This document shows, in pieces, positions 25,632 through 35,369 of a stretch of 64,000 nucleotides of DNA (position 1 is its first letter; each line of letters begins with the position of its first letter). Source of the stretch: Woeseia sp. (GTDB lineage Bacteria; Pseudomonadota; Gammaproteobacteria; Steroidobacterales; Woeseiaceae); contig JAJFKW010000001.1 of NCBI GenBank assembly GCA_021773015.1, positions 868,001-932,000 of the forward strand, in the 5' to 3' direction. The position numbers were made by a program, and so were the translations under genes. A model generated the notes under the pieces. That model did no database searches, was not told the DNA's origin, and was given only the letters and a program-made list of their open reading frames with translations.

Positions 25632-28244
25632 ATGGTCACCGACACACAAATAACGCTGGTCCTTGTTGCATTCACATTAATTCAAGCGACCGCGCTTGCA
25701 GATCAAGGTGAAGACCCGTACCGACTCAATCCGTCCGTAAGACCAACCGCGCAACAAATAGAGATGACAATCGATCCAACTCAGGAACGCTATGCTGGTG
25801 TAACGTCCATCCAATTCACCGTCGACTCACCTGTGCAGTCATTCTCCCTACATGCCCAAGATATGAAAATTCTGAACGTCAGGATCGGCGGTATAGGTGA
25901 AGACAATCACAACGTCCGATACGAGCAGATGGAGCACGCGCTGCTACGAGTCAGTGCTGGGAAAACATTGGAGACGGGCGAATACGAACTGACGATTCAG
26001 TTCGAGGACGATTTCAACACTGACAGCGTGAGTATGTATCGGGTCGAGGAGCAGGGCCGCTACCACGTTTTTACGCAAATGGAAGCATCTGAAGCGCGCG
26101 AGGCATTTCCTTGTTTTGACGAACCCGCATTTAAGATCCCATGGACACTTTCATTAACTGTACCTCGCGAAATGATCGCCATTACGAATACTCCAGAGTT
26201 CAGCTCGACAAGTATAGGCGAAATGAAGGAAGTCAAATTTGAGCAATCTGCACCAATGTCATCATACTTAGTCGCGATTGCGGTTGGTGACTTCGACGTT
26301 GTGAGCATCGATGGCATGTCGGTTCCGGGTCGTGTTGTAACGACTAAAGGAAAACTGCCGCTGACTGATTTGGCCGTCGAATCCACACCCAGACTACTAG
26401 CTGGACTGGAGGAATACTTCGACGACTCATACCCGTACCAAAAGTTGGACCTAATCGCGACACCGGAGTTTTGGTACGGAGCGATGGAAAATCCCGGTGC
26501 AATTGTTTACCTGGACCGGGCAATTCTCATTGACAAGAACAATGCAGACGCAAAACAACTTAGCCGTATTATCGCCACCAATGCGCACGAGCTTGCGCAT
26601 CAATGGTTCGGCGACGTTGTAACTATGGATTGGTGGGTTGATTTATGGCTAAACGAATCATTTGCCAGTTGGATGGGTGACAAAATTGTCGCAAGGAGCT
26701 ACCCAGAGCTGGATATCGAAAAGTCCAGAATGTCCGCAATGTTTCGCACGATGGATCTGGACTCGCGGCCCTCCTCGCGGCCCATACGAACCCCTAGAAA
26801 ATCAACCGACAATTTTCTTAACGACATTCGGCCGGCATACTCGAAAGGTAGGGTCGTCATTAGCATGTTTGAGAAAGCTATCGGTGAATCGGCATTTCGT
26901 AGCGGAATCCTTGAATACATGAAGCGTCACCGATGGGGAAACGCAAGCGCATTGGACTTCGCTGACGCGATCGGTGTTGCGGCTAATTTTGACGTGCCTG
27001 AGGCATTCGCAAGCTTCATGCATCAGCCCGGCGTACCGCTTGTGGAAATAAAGCAGATTGATGATAAGCGAATATCGATATCGCAACGGAGATTTAAAAA
27101 CGCCGGTGACGAGTTGCCGGATCTCCAGTGGCTCATTCCAATATCTCTGAAATACAGCATCGACGGCCAGACGTATGAAGATTCACTATTTCTCGACTCA
27201 CCAAGCAAGATTATTGCGTTGGCCGAGGCTGGTGACATTGACTGGATTTATCCGAACGCTACGCAGGGTGGGTACTATCGATGGCAACTTGAACCACATC
27301 TTGTGAACAAACTGGCTGAGAACGCACAGGACATCCTTAGTCCATTGGAGCGCATGGGGCTGGTCACCAATCTGAGCGCGATGCTGCAGGCTTCGATGAT
27401 TGATGCCGAGGGATACCTTGCAGCACTGCAGGCGTTTTCCAAAGAAAGAGATCCATTTGTAATGGACGTCGTTCTCGACCAATTACTACTGGTAAGAGAT
27501 GCGCTGGTCAGCGACACGCAGCAGGACAAATTTTCACGATACGTCGTTTCGATACTTGCGCCCGCGCTCGGGAGTCTTGGACAATATTACGTCGAGGGAG
27601 AATCAATCGCGGCCACCACGGTAAGACCACGCCTCATTAGGTGGCTTATTCGCGACGGTAGGCACCGTGACCTTACAGAAAATTTCTTGCAACACGCAAA
27701 TGGCTATCTGGACAAGAACGAAAAACTTCACGCAAGCCTGGTGCCAGCCGCGCTGACGGCCGCCGCTATACGCGGAAACGTGCAGCGTTATGCGGAATTC
27801 AAAACACGTTTCGAAAACGCCAGCACGCCGGACGAGCGTACACAATTCTTGGTAGGACTCACAGATTTCGAAGACCCAGAGATTCTCGAGGATCTGCAGG
27901 AATACTCTCTAGGTAATGACGTTAGACCTCGCGAGATCATGACATTCCGCGAGGAACTCACTAGACGGCCGGCGACTCGAAATATCGTTGTCGATCACGC
28001 GTTGGGGAATTACGCTCGATTTCGCGCGCGTCTGCCGGGGAATGGCCTAGCTGTCGTCCCATCAGTTGCCAAAGGTTGCTCTTTGGAGCGTGCCCGCAGG
28101 GCGCAAGCGTTTTTTGCAGAGCCTGATAATCAAGTATCTGGAACCACGAGGATTCTGGAGACAACCCTCGCCGCGGTCGACTCCTGTTCCAGACTACGCA
28201 GCCGCGAACAGTCATCTGCCGCCGATTTTTTCTCGCGCATGTAG
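25632..28244 (+). CDS. Periplasmic M1 family aminopeptidase
   Basis: 870 residues with an N-terminal signal peptide ending near 'LIQATALA'. The peptidase has the exopeptidase motif 'GAMENPGAI' (about 285) and the zinc site 'HELAHQWFGD' with the third ligand in 'NESFASW' (about 320-350). A central beta domain and an ERAP1-like helical C-terminal domain complete the family layout. It should release N-terminal residues from peptides in the periplasm. The next genes, 231 bases on, encode a MacAB-like exporter on the same strand. A link through peptide processing is possible but only inferred. Confidence 0.93.
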   Translation: MVTDTQITLVLVAFTLIQATALADQGEDPYRLNPSVRPTAQQIEMTIDPTQERYAGVTSIQFTVDSPVQSFSLHAQDMKILNVRIGGIGEDNHNVRYEQMEHALLRVSAGKTLETGEYELTIQFEDDFNTDSVSMYRVEEQGRYHVFTQMEASEAREAFPCFDEPAFKIPWTLSLTVPREMIAITNTPEFSSTSIGEMKEVKFEQSAPMSSYLVAIAVGDFDVVSIDGMSVPGRVVTTKGKLPLTDLAVESTPRLLAGLEEYFDDSYPYQKLDLIATPEFWYGAMENPGAIVYLDRAILIDKNNADAKQLSRIIATNAHELAHQWFGDVVTMDWWVDLWLNESFASWMGDKIVARSYPELDIEKSRMSAMFRTMDLDSRPSSRPIRTPRKSTDNFLNDIRPAYSKGRVVISMFEKAIGESAFRSGILEYMKRHRWGNASALDFADAIGVAANFDVPEAFASFMHQPGVPLVEIKQIDDKRISISQRRFKNAGDELPDLQWLIPISLKYSIDGQTYEDSLFLDSPSKIIALAEAGDIDWIYPNATQGGYYRWQLEPHLVNKLAENAQDILSPLERMGLVTNLSAMLQASMIDAEGYLAALQAFSKERDPFVMDVVLDQLLLVRDALVSDTQQDKFSRYVVSILAPALGSLGQYYVEGESIAATTVRPRLIRWLIRDGRHRDLTENFLQHANGYLDKNEKLHASLVPAALTAAAIRGNVQRYAEFKTRFENASTPDERTQFLVGLTDFEDPEILEDLQEYSLGNDVRPREIMTFREELTRRPATRNIVVDHALGNYARFRARLPGNGLAVVPSVAKGCSLERARRAQAFFAEPDNQVSGTTRILETTLAAVDSCSRLRSREQSSAADFFSRM

Positions 28245-28308
28245 TTGCCGACCCGCACCCTTGACAAGGATGTTGCGACAGACATTGCGGCGCTTTCGTT
28301 GTTGATGA

Positions 28309-28353
28309 AGAGGCGTCATCGTGAGCAGCCCTTCGCTGGAAATTCACGCCTCT
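28309..28353 (+). other. RNA hairpin covering a ribosome-binding site
   Basis: AGAGGCGT (28309-28316) and ACGCCTCT (28346-28353) form a perfect 8-base inverted repeat. The inner loop holds a second small stem, CAGC with GCTG. The 5' arm includes the GAGG of a Shine-Dalgarno for the GTG at 28321. It lies between the aminopeptidase and the exporter genes; no T-run follows, so it is not a standard terminator. Confidence 0.45.
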
Positions 28354-28422
28354 ATATCCCATGGCCCGACTAAAAAACTTCGTCTACCTGTAAACGTTTT
28401 TCGCCGCCGGCGCATCGAATAG
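28321..28422 (+). CDS. Possible 33-residue peptide
   Basis: A GTG at 28321 with AGAGG at 7 bases opens a 33-codon frame ending TAG at 28420-28422. The peptide starts VSSPSLEIHASISHG and ends with a basic tail RRRRIE. It lies between an aminopeptidase and a peptide-type exporter and its ribosome site is inside a hairpin. I recognise no family, and a frame of this size can occur by chance. Confidence 0.2.
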   Translation: MSSPSLEIHASISHGPTKKLRLPVNVFRRRRIE

Positions 28423-28474
28423 AGAAAGCAGCAATCAGGCCTTGCTATGTTCGTGAACCCCGGAGGCTAGTCCA

Positions 28475-29752
28475 CTGAAAATCGCCGATACATCTGCGCA
28501 AGATGTACGAATAGAGCCCAACCGCAGTAAAAAGAAACTGACCATTGGAATCTCTGCAACAGCGCTAGTCATAGTCGCATTAGTTGCCGTTTTACCGACC
28601 ATCAATCGGTGGGCAAATGCGACCGTGACCGTATCTCGAGACAGATTGAGAATTGCTGATGTAACGCGTGGCAATCTGGTACGCGACGTATCCGTTCAGG
28701 GTCGCGTCATCGCGGCCGTAAGGCCCACGCTCTACGCACCCGCCTCTGGAACGATTACATTATTAGTCGACGCGGGCGAACAAGTCTCTGAAGGCAGCAT
28801 TCTTGCCCAGATTGACAGTCCAGAATTGACCAATGTACTCCGCCAAGGCCAATCTTCGTTGGAACAGCTCACGATGGACGTCGAGCGTCAGAAAATCGAG
28901 TCCCGTCAAGCGGCGTTGGAAAAGCGAAAAACCGCCGATCTCGCCGAAGTAGCACTCGTAGCGGCAAAACGCGAAAAGCGTCGCGCCGACGAGAGCCATA
29001 GCCGTGGAATTATTTCCCTAATTGATTTTGAAAAATCCGGCGACGATTTATCAAATGCACAACTTGCATTTGATCACGCGATCGCCGACTCCGACTTATA
29101 TATCGAGCGACTTACATTCGAACACCGAGCGCGCGAATTTGAACTAAAAAGCCAGCAGCTCCTGGTCACCGACTTACAACGCCAAGTCAGCGCACTAAGA
29201 ATTCGGTCTCCAGGCAATGGAATCGTTGGCGATCTACTCGTCGACCAAAAAGCTGCAGTGTCGAAAGATACCCCGGTCATGTCCGTCGTCGACCTATCGA
29301 AGTTTGAAATCGAGGCGCAAATTCCGGAAAGCTACGCCGACGATTTGGAGATCGGTATGGCTGCTGAGATTACAATCGGAGCAACCCGCTACCCTGGCCA
29401 ATTGGTCGCGGTGTCCCCAGAAATCGTTGCCAATCAGGTTAGCAGTCGTATCCGTTTCAGTAACGACATGCCGACGAATATCCGCCAAAACCAGCGTCTG
29501 ACCACGCGGATACTAATTGAAGAGCACCCGAACGTACTGATGGTACAACGCGGCCAATTCCTCGACAGCGGGGGCGGCAGAGTGGCCTACGTGGTTGGCG
29601 ACGATGGTATCGCGGTGCGCCGGAAAATAGACGTGGGCGCGCGGAGTCTCGGCGCCGTTCAAGTCATGGCCGGTCTGAACCAAGGCGATTCTATTGTGAT
29701 TTCCGGGATCGACATTTTCCAGGGCGCCGAAACCGTACTGATTACTGACTAA
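28475..29752 (+). CDS. HlyD/MacA-type periplasmic adaptor, probable CTG start
   Basis: I place the start at CTG 28475. The frame is open from 28457 and has no ATG, GTG or TTG before GTG 28625, but a perfect GGAGG (28462-28466) sits 8 bases before this CTG. The resulting 425-residue protein gains the expected cytoplasmic tail and N-terminal membrane helix (about 29-50, 'LTIGISATALVIVALVAVLP'), which the 375-residue version would lack. A biotinyl-lipoyl-like half-motif ('ASGTITLLVDAGEQVSEGS'), a coiled-coil hairpin (about 120-225) and a beta-barrel domain follow. It should bridge the ABC permeases to an outer-membrane TolC. Confidence 0.85.
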   Translation: MKIADTSAQDVRIEPNRSKKKLTIGISATALVIVALVAVLPTINRWANATVTVSRDRLRIADVTRGNLVRDVSVQGRVIAAVRPTLYAPASGTITLLVDAGEQVSEGSILAQIDSPELTNVLRQGQSSLEQLTMDVERQKIESRQAALEKRKTADLAEVALVAAKREKRRADESHSRGIISLIDFEKSGDDLSNAQLAFDHAIADSDLYIERLTFEHRAREFELKSQQLLVTDLQRQVSALRIRSPGNGIVGDLLVDQKAAVSKDTPVMSVVDLSKFEIEAQIPESYADDLEIGMAAEITIGATRYPGQLVAVSPEIVANQVSSRIRFSNDMPTNIRQNQRLTTRILIEEHPNVLMVQRGQFLDSGGGRVAYVVGDDGIAVRRKIDVGARSLGAVQVMAGLNQGDSIVISGIDIFQGAETVLITD

Positions 29753-29779
29753 ACCTAATTCGACTAGGAGAGCGACGCA

Positions 29780-30481
29780 ATGCTTAGTATGCAAAACATT
29801 TCGAAAGTATTCACAACAGACTCTGTGCAAACGCATGCGTTAAGAGAATTTTCGCTGGAAATTGACGAGGGCGACTTTGTATCTGTAACTGGACCGTCCG
29901 GATCAGGCAAAACCACGTTTCTAAATATTGCGGGTTTGCTTGAAGACTCCACCAGCGGGGCCTATAGGCTGGACGGCGAAGATATTTCAGGTCTCGGCGA
30001 CAAAGAACGGTCTCGACTTCGCAACGAGAAGATCGGTTTCATCTTCCAAAGCTTTAATCTGATTCCCGAGCTGGACATATTCGACAATATCGATGTGCCA
30101 CTGCGCTATCGAGGGCTCAAAGCGAATGAGCGAAGACAGCGTATTGAACAGGCAATCAACACGGTTGGTCTCGGCTCGCGAGCCTCGCACCTACCAACGC
30201 AACTTTCTGGCGGGCAACAACAACGCGTTGCAATCGCCCGAGCATTGGCCGGCGAACCTCGTTTTTTGTTGGCCGATGAACCGACTGGAAACCTCGACTC
30301 TCAAATGGCGGAAGGCGTAATGGAGCTGCTCGAGGAGATCAATGCGGCGGGCACCACGATCATCATGGTGACGCACGAACAATTTCTTGCACAAAGGGCA
30401 CGCCGAAATATCTTCATTAGAGATGGACGCGTCAGTACCGACAAGAGTGATACATCGCTAAAAGCAGCAGCATCCGCCTAA
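29780..30481 (+). CDS. ABC transporter ATPase (MacB/LolD type)
   Basis: 233 residues with Walker A 'GPSGSGKTT', Q-loop '[12 protein letters not shown]', signature 'LSGGQQQR', Walker B '[13 protein letters not shown]' and the H-switch 'VTHE'. The 'DEPTGNLDS' and 'FNL' features are typical of the MacB/LolD/FtsE group, which work as mechanotransmitters rather than carrying substrate through the membrane. It has GGAG about 10 bases before the ATG and is followed after 9 bases by a permease gene. Confidence 0.93.
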   Translation: MLSMQNISKVFTTDSVQTHALREFSLEIDEGDFVSVTGPSGSGKTTFLNIAGLLEDSTSGAYRLDGEDISGLGDKERSRLRNEKIGFIFQSFNLIPELDIFDNIDVPLRYRGLKANERRQRIEQAINTVGLGSRASHLPTQLSGGQQQRVAIARALAGEPRFLLADEPTGNLDSQMAEGVMELLEEINAAGTTIIMVTHEQFLAQRARRNIFIRDGRVSTDKSDTSLKAAASA

Positions 30482-30490
30482 GGGGCAACT

Positions 30491-31810
30491 ATGCTTACCT
30501 ACTACATCAAATTGGGCCTTTTGAGTATCCGGAAAAATCCAGTGCTTAGCGCGCTGATGATTGCTGCGATTGCCGTCGGAATTGGCGCCTGCATGACGAT
30601 TGTGACGATCAACTACATAATGGGCGGCAATCCGATACCGCATAAAAGCGACAATTTGTACTATGTACAACTAGACAGCTGGGATCCGGACGAACCGGCA
30701 GAAGAGCCCAACGAACCGCCGAGACAGGTAACGTATATCGACGCCACCGCATTGCTGGCGGCTGGCAAGGCAAGCCGGCAAGTTGTTAGCTATCGAACCG
30801 TTCGGGTGGTAGAGCCTGAAGTTAAAGATCAGCTGCCATTCACAGCAAATACTCGCAGCACCACTGCAGACTTCTTTGCAATGTTTGACGTGCCATTTCT
30901 TTTCGGATCGGGCTGGGACAAAGCGGCGGACGACTCACTTGAACAAGTGGCCGTATTGAGCCGCGACATGAATGAGCAGTTGTTTGGCGGGGAGAATTCT
31001 GTAGGCAAGCAAGTCACAATGAATGGAGAACAGTACCGAGTGACGGGTGTGCTCGACAATTGGATTCCGGTACCAAAGTACTATGACGTCACTACAGGTG
31101 CTTTTAATGACCCTGAAGAAATCTACTTTCCGTTCAGCATCAGTATCGCCAATGAGGTTTCAGGAGACGGCAATACAAACTGTTGGAAGCCGATTGACGA
31201 TGGTGGGTTTAGCGCGTTTTTGAATTCAGAATGTGTGTGGATGCAAATGTGGGTGGAGCTGAACAGTGAGTCGGAAAAGACCAGTTACCTGTCGTTCATG
31301 GATGCCTATGTCGACTCTCAGAAGCTGCTAGGCCGCTTCCCACGACCGCTCAACAATCGGTTGAGTAACGTTGAAGAATGGCTAATCAATCAAGAGGTCG
31401 TGGATGAAGACGCGCAAGTATTACTTGGTCTGGCCATATTGTTTCTTATTGTCTGCCTACTTAACACTATTGGCTTGTTGCTCGCAAAAATCATGCGCAG
31501 AGCGGGAGAGATTGGCCTCAGACGCGCGTTGGGAGCCACTAAGGGCGCGATGTTCTCACAACAAATTGTGGAAGCCGGAATCATCGGGCTGTCTGGCGGC
31601 ATATTGGGTGTTGGTATGACCTGGCTAGGTCTGCGTGCAATCGAAAGACTATTTGAAGGCGTCAGCTTCATTGAACATCTTGTCAGTATGGATTGGGTCA
31701 TGGTGCTTAGCGCTGTAATTCTGGCAATCGTCTCGGCGCTGTTAGCTGCACTTTATCCAACCTGGCGCGCCTGCAATATTCAGCCGGCTAGCCAAATCAA
31801 GGCGCAGTGA
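30491..31810 (+). CDS. ABC permease, MacB/FtsX type (first of two)
   Basis: 439 residues: an N-terminal membrane helix (about 18-42), a large periplasmic MacB-PCD domain (about 45-305) and three C-terminal helices (about 310-430) carrying 'IMRRAGEIGLRRALGATKG', the coupling motif of FtsX-like permeases. The periplasmic part contains a Cys pair near 'NTNCWKP' and 'LNSECVWM' that may form a disulphide. It should pair with the second permease to make a heterodimer, in place of the homodimeric MacB that is fused to its ATPase. Confidence 0.9.
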   Translation: MLTYYIKLGLLSIRKNPVLSALMIAAIAVGIGACMTIVTINYIMGGNPIPHKSDNLYYVQLDSWDPDEPAEEPNEPPRQVTYIDATALLAAGKASRQVVSYRTVRVVEPEVKDQLPFTANTRSTTADFFAMFDVPFLFGSGWDKAADDSLEQVAVLSRDMNEQLFGGENSVGKQVTMNGEQYRVTGVLDNWIPVPKYYDVTTGAFNDPEEIYFPFSISIANEVSGDGNTNCWKPIDDGGFSAFLNSECVWMQMWVELNSESEKTSYLSFMDAYVDSQKLLGRFPRPLNNRLSNVEEWLINQEVVDEDAQVLLGLAILFLIVCLLNTIGLLLAKIMRRAGEIGLRRALGATKGAMFSQQIVEAGIIGLSGGILGVGMTWLGLRAIERLFEGVSFIEHLVSMDWVMVLSAVILAIVSALLAALYPTWRACNIQPASQIKAQ

Positions 31811-31858
31811 TTATCCGGTTGTACAAGCACTAATCAATACGATTTACTGGAGAGCAAC

Positions 31859-33073
31859 ATGGAATTCGGACCAATCTGGCGCGCGCTGCTTCGCAATAAA
31901 AGCACCTATATACTTATCGCGCTTCAAATCGCGGTAACCATGGCCATCATGGTCAATTCCATCGTCATCATTCAAGAGCGCTCGCGGCTAATGAGCCGCA
32001 CCAGTGGCATCGATGAAGCCAATATATTTCATCTGGCAAACATGGGTTTTGCGGTCGACTACGATGCTAAAACGACGATCGAGGAAGACTTGCGGCTAAT
32101 CCGCGGCATGCCCGGCGTACAGAACGCGATCCAGTCGAATTCCGTGCCACTGCGCAACGGCGGCTGGTCAATGGGTCTGTCCGTTGAACCGGGATCAGAT
32201 CAAGACGGAGTTGGCACTGCCATCTATTTTGTCGACGAGCACGGGCTAGACACGTTTGGCGTAGATTTGATTGCCGGGAAGAATTTCGCCGCAACGGATG
32301 TTGCTTGGGACGATCCTGATTCATCAACCTGGCCAGATACAGGAATAATTACGCGCGCGCTTGCAACTACCCTATTCCCAGATAATGCGGCGGAAGATGC
32401 AGTTGGCAAGATTGTCTATATTAATGACAATGAACCCGTCACGGTGATCGGCGTGATCGAGCAAATGCAAGCACCCTGGAATGGCTGGAGCGGCGTCGAA
32501 CGATCAACGTTGACACCTCGAAAACGCGTTTCTGAATTTAACCGTTACGTGATTCGCGCCGAACCGGGGTACCGCGACGAACTCATGCCGCAAATCGAAC
32601 AGCTGCTGGCTGAACAAAACAAAGGACGGATTATTCAGTCAATGCGAACTATGGAGGAAACACGTGAGCAGAGTTATCAGGGAGACGAGGCGATGGTCAA
32701 GTTATTATTGTTCATTGTCGTTCTGCTGACGGCGATCACCGGATTGGGCATTGTCGGCCTTGCTAGTTTTAGCGTCAGCCGTCGCACGAAACAAATTGGT
32801 GTGCGAAGAGCACTTGGTGCAACGCGTGCAGCGATACTTCGTTACTTCCTCGTGGAGAACTTTCTAATCAGCAGTGTTGGCATAGTTTTCGGCGCGATTT
32901 TGGCGATAGCCATCAATATTTGGATGGTCCAAACGTTCGACCTGACGCCCATCCGCTGGTTTGTTATTCCGATTGCCATGTGCGTGTTGCTTGTGGTGGG
33001 CCAATTCGCAGTGTACGGGCCCGCTAGACGAGCAACTCTAGTCTCGCCCGCGACCGCAACACGTTCAGCATGA
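31859..33073 (+). CDS. ABC permease, MacB/FtsX type (second of two)
   Basis: 404 residues with the same topology as the preceding permease: helix at about 14-36, periplasmic domain to about 275, and three C-terminal helices with 'VSRRTKQIGVRRALGATRAA'. The two are diverged, which argues for a heterodimer rather than a recent copy. The ATG follows GGAG at about 6 bases. It ends the exporter operon; a convergent hydrolase gene ends 5 bases later. Confidence 0.9.
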   Translation: MEFGPIWRALLRNKSTYILIALQIAVTMAIMVNSIVIIQERSRLMSRTSGIDEANIFHLANMGFAVDYDAKTTIEEDLRLIRGMPGVQNAIQSNSVPLRNGGWSMGLSVEPGSDQDGVGTAIYFVDEHGLDTFGVDLIAGKNFAATDVAWDDPDSSTWPDTGIITRALATTLFPDNAAEDAVGKIVYINDNEPVTVIGVIEQMQAPWNGWSGVERSTLTPRKRVSEFNRYVIRAEPGYRDELMPQIEQLLAEQNKGRIIQSMRTMEETREQSYQGDEAMVKLLLFIVVLLTAITGLGIVGLASFSVSRRTKQIGVRRALGATRAAILRYFLVENFLISSVGIVFGAILAIAINIWMVQTFDLTPIRWFVIPIAMCVLLVVGQFAVYGPARRATLVSPATATRSA

Positions 33074-33077
33074 CGTA

Positions 33078-33962
33078 CTACGGCTGACTAATTCTGTTCA
33101 AGAATGGCAAAACAACCTCGAGATATCCGATGGGATTTTCCTGCGGCGGATTATGGCCGGACTCGTCAATAATCGCTATTGACGCATCTGCTAGCTGCTC
33201 TTGAATAAAGCCATTGCGGCGCATGACCTCTGGATGATCCAGCTTCCCGGCCAATAAAAGCGTTGGAGTTTTGATATCTTTCAACCGTTCAATAAGTGGC
33301 GGCACCGCATTGATGATGAATCGAGGGTCAAAACCATCACCTTTGTCGTAATTATAAGCCATGACTTTGCGCGCATAGTCGCGCGTTTTCCTATTGGAAG
33401 GCGCCGGAAAAAAATGTGGGTCACCAAACATTGCATCCAAAAACGTCTCTCGTCCTTGCTGCGCAGCGCTGTTAAACTTCTTTAGTCGATCTAACATGCT
33501 GCCTTTGAATTGGAACGCAGGGATAAATGGTGCCGCAACGACGGCGCCCGAAACCCGTTCGGGGTAATTCGCAGCAAATTCCAGCACTATCCCGCCCGAC
33601 GACGATAGGCCAAGTAAGCCAACCTGCTGCAATTGCAAATGCTCCAAGAGGAAAAATAGGTCCTGAATATCCGTGTATTCTGCAGTGGGGTTATCTGACG
33701 CACCGATGCCGCGCGGATCCCACTGAATAACTCTGTAGCGCTCAGATAGCGCCGATACGACAAGTCTCCATTGCCGAATATCCATGCCACTTCCGCCACC
33801 CAACAGAACCAGCGGAAAGCCGTCGCCAATTGTCGTAAATCTAAGGAGGTCCGATCCTACAGAATAGAACTGGTCATCAGATATTGGCGCCGAATTAGCT
33901 GCTTGTACGCCATAGGTAAGCGCCAATAGCGCAACCAATTGAAGAACTCGTCGTCTATACAT
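33078..33962 (-). CDS. Exported alpha/beta hydrolase
   Basis: 294 residues with a signal-like N-terminus ending near 'GVQAANSAP'. The alpha/beta hydrolase fold is marked by an oxyanion region 'VLLGGGSGMDIRQW', nucleophile elbow 'LGLSSSGGIV', acid in 'GKLDHPEV' and His in 'DESGHNPP'. It should cleave a small ester, lactone or similar bond in the periplasm; the substrate cannot be read. It is convergent with the exporter operon. Confidence 0.85.
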   Translation of the reverse strand: MYRRRVLQLVALLALTYGVQAANSAPISDDQFYSVGSDLLRFTTIGDGFPLVLLGGGSGMDIRQWRLVVSALSERYRVIQWDPRGIGASDNPTAEYTDIQDLFFLLEHLQLQQVGLLGLSSSGGIVLEFAANYPERVSGAVVAAPFIPAFQFKGSMLDRLKKFNSAAQQGRETFLDAMFGDPHFFPAPSNRKTRDYARKVMAYNYDKGDGFDPRFIINAVPPLIERLKDIKTPTLLLAGKLDHPEVMRRNGFIQEQLADASIAIIDESGHNPPQENPIGYLEVVLPFLNRISQP

Positions 33963-34028
33963 GCACGATTAGACTGACATACGACTGTTCGTTCACGCTA
34001 TTCAATGTAAAATTCGCTAGTTGGTAAA

Positions 34029-34463
34029 TCAGTCTAGGTGAATGGCCTGGCTAACCAATTCTTTACCGTCGCACAAAACTCGACAAATCTGTCCTGCCTG
34101 CGGCGAATCAACTTCGTTTTGTATCGCGTCCATGCCCAAAAACGCGTGGCCAGGCGAAGATACAACGCCCTCCAGAACCAGTATCTCTTCCAAATAGATT
34201 TGAATTTTGCTGAATTGCGTCAACGATTCATGACGCATCTTAAACTTCGATTTGAATGAAAACTCCGGCTCGGTTTTTACGTTCCGCGACCGCTCGATCT
34301 CGAATTCACCAAACTCGCGATTCTTATCATTGCGAAAATCCGCTTCGTATTCCCACTCTTTCTCTATTCGATTGCCCGTAGCGTACCCGTAAATAACAAG
34401 CAGCACGACCAAGCCAAAAACTCCGATGAAAAAATATTGGACAACGGTAAAAAACGTAACCAT
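34029..34463 (-). CDS. Unknown membrane-anchored protein
   Basis: 144 residues. One membrane helix covers about residues 7-27 ('FFIGVFGLVVLLVIYGYATG'). A charged segment rich in Glu, Lys and Arg (about 30-75) and a small domain of about 60 residues with one Cys pair ('GQICRVLCDG') follow. I do not recognise a family. It sits between a hydrolase and an ABC-2 transporter on the same strand as both, with 144 bases separating it from the transporter, so no partner is clear. Confidence 0.6.
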   Translation of the reverse strand: MVTFFTVVQYFFIGVFGLVVLLVIYGYATGNRIEKEWEYEADFRNDKNREFGEFEIERSRNVKTEPEFSFKSKFKMRHESLTQFSKIQIYLEEILVLEGVVSSPGHAFLGMDAIQNEVDSPQAGQICRVLCDGKELVSQAIHLD

Positions 34464-34607
34464 TTCTATTCTATTGACGCCTGTAACGGTAACTGATAAA
34501 GCCGATGATGTCAGATCTTACAATTCAGAACAGTGATGAAAAACACAATTTCCTAGCAATTGCCAAGAAATGGCCCGCACGCACCGCTCTGATCGTCACT
34601 TCGCCTG

Positions 34608-35369
34608 TTAGCTTCGCAGCCGATAGCCGGTCTTAAATATCCACCATGTGACGCCCAGGCATATGAAAAAAAACAAGCTCGTCATGGCCAAACTAAGCTG
34701 TACGCTAACATCCGCGCTTTCATAGAAGCTCCACCGAAACCCGCTTATCAAATACACCACTGGATTGAAAAGCGATATCGTTTGCCATACCGGAGGCAAC
34801 ATGCTGATCGAGTAAAAACTGCCGCCGAGAAAAGCCAATGGTGTAATTACTAGCGTTGGAATAATGGCTAGCTTCTCCCAGTTATCTGCCCAAATTCCAA
34901 GTATGAATCCGAAAAGACTAAAAGTAATCGAAGTCATCACCAAAAAAGTCAGCATCCAAATGGGATGCGCGATATGTATGTCGACAAACAAATTGGCTGT
35001 GGCCAATATGATACTTCCGAGAATGATCGATTTCGTTGCCGCTGCGCCCACGAATCCGCAAAGAATTTCCATCAGCGATATCGGTGCAGACTGCAATTCG
35101 TAGATCGTGCCGGTAAATTTCGGAAAATAGATACCGAACGACGCGTTCGAAACACTCTCAGTCAATAGTGACAACATTATGAGCCCTGGAACGATAAAAG
35201 ATCCGTAGCTCACGCCGTCGATTTCCGTGATGCGAGAACCGATTGCCGAACCGAAAACCACGAAGTACAACGACGTAGAAATTACAGGCGATACAATGCT
35301 CTGAAAAAGCGTACGGCCCATGCGTGCCATTTCAAACGTATATATGGCTTTTGCTCCATAGTAATTCAC
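34608..35369 (-). CDS. ABC-2 type permease
   Basis: 253 residues with six membrane helices and the ABC-2 layout: an N-terminal helix-rich '[19 protein letters not shown]' and the family '[18 protein letters not shown]' before the last helices. It resembles the YadH/NodJ branch. The start overlaps the ATPase gene stop by ATGA, so the two form one unit. The substrate, possibly a lipid or polysaccharide, is not evident. Confidence 0.9.
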   Translation of the reverse strand: MNYYGAKAIYTFEMARMGRTLFQSIVSPVISTSLYFVVFGSAIGSRITEIDGVSYGSFIVPGLIMLSLLTESVSNASFGIYFPKFTGTIYELQSAPISLMEILCGFVGAAATKSIILGSIILATANLFVDIHIAHPIWMLTFLVMTSITFSLFGFILGIWADNWEKLAIIPTLVITPLAFLGGSFYSISMLPPVWQTISLFNPVVYLISGFRWSFYESADVSVQLSLAMTSLFFFICLGVTWWIFKTGYRLRS

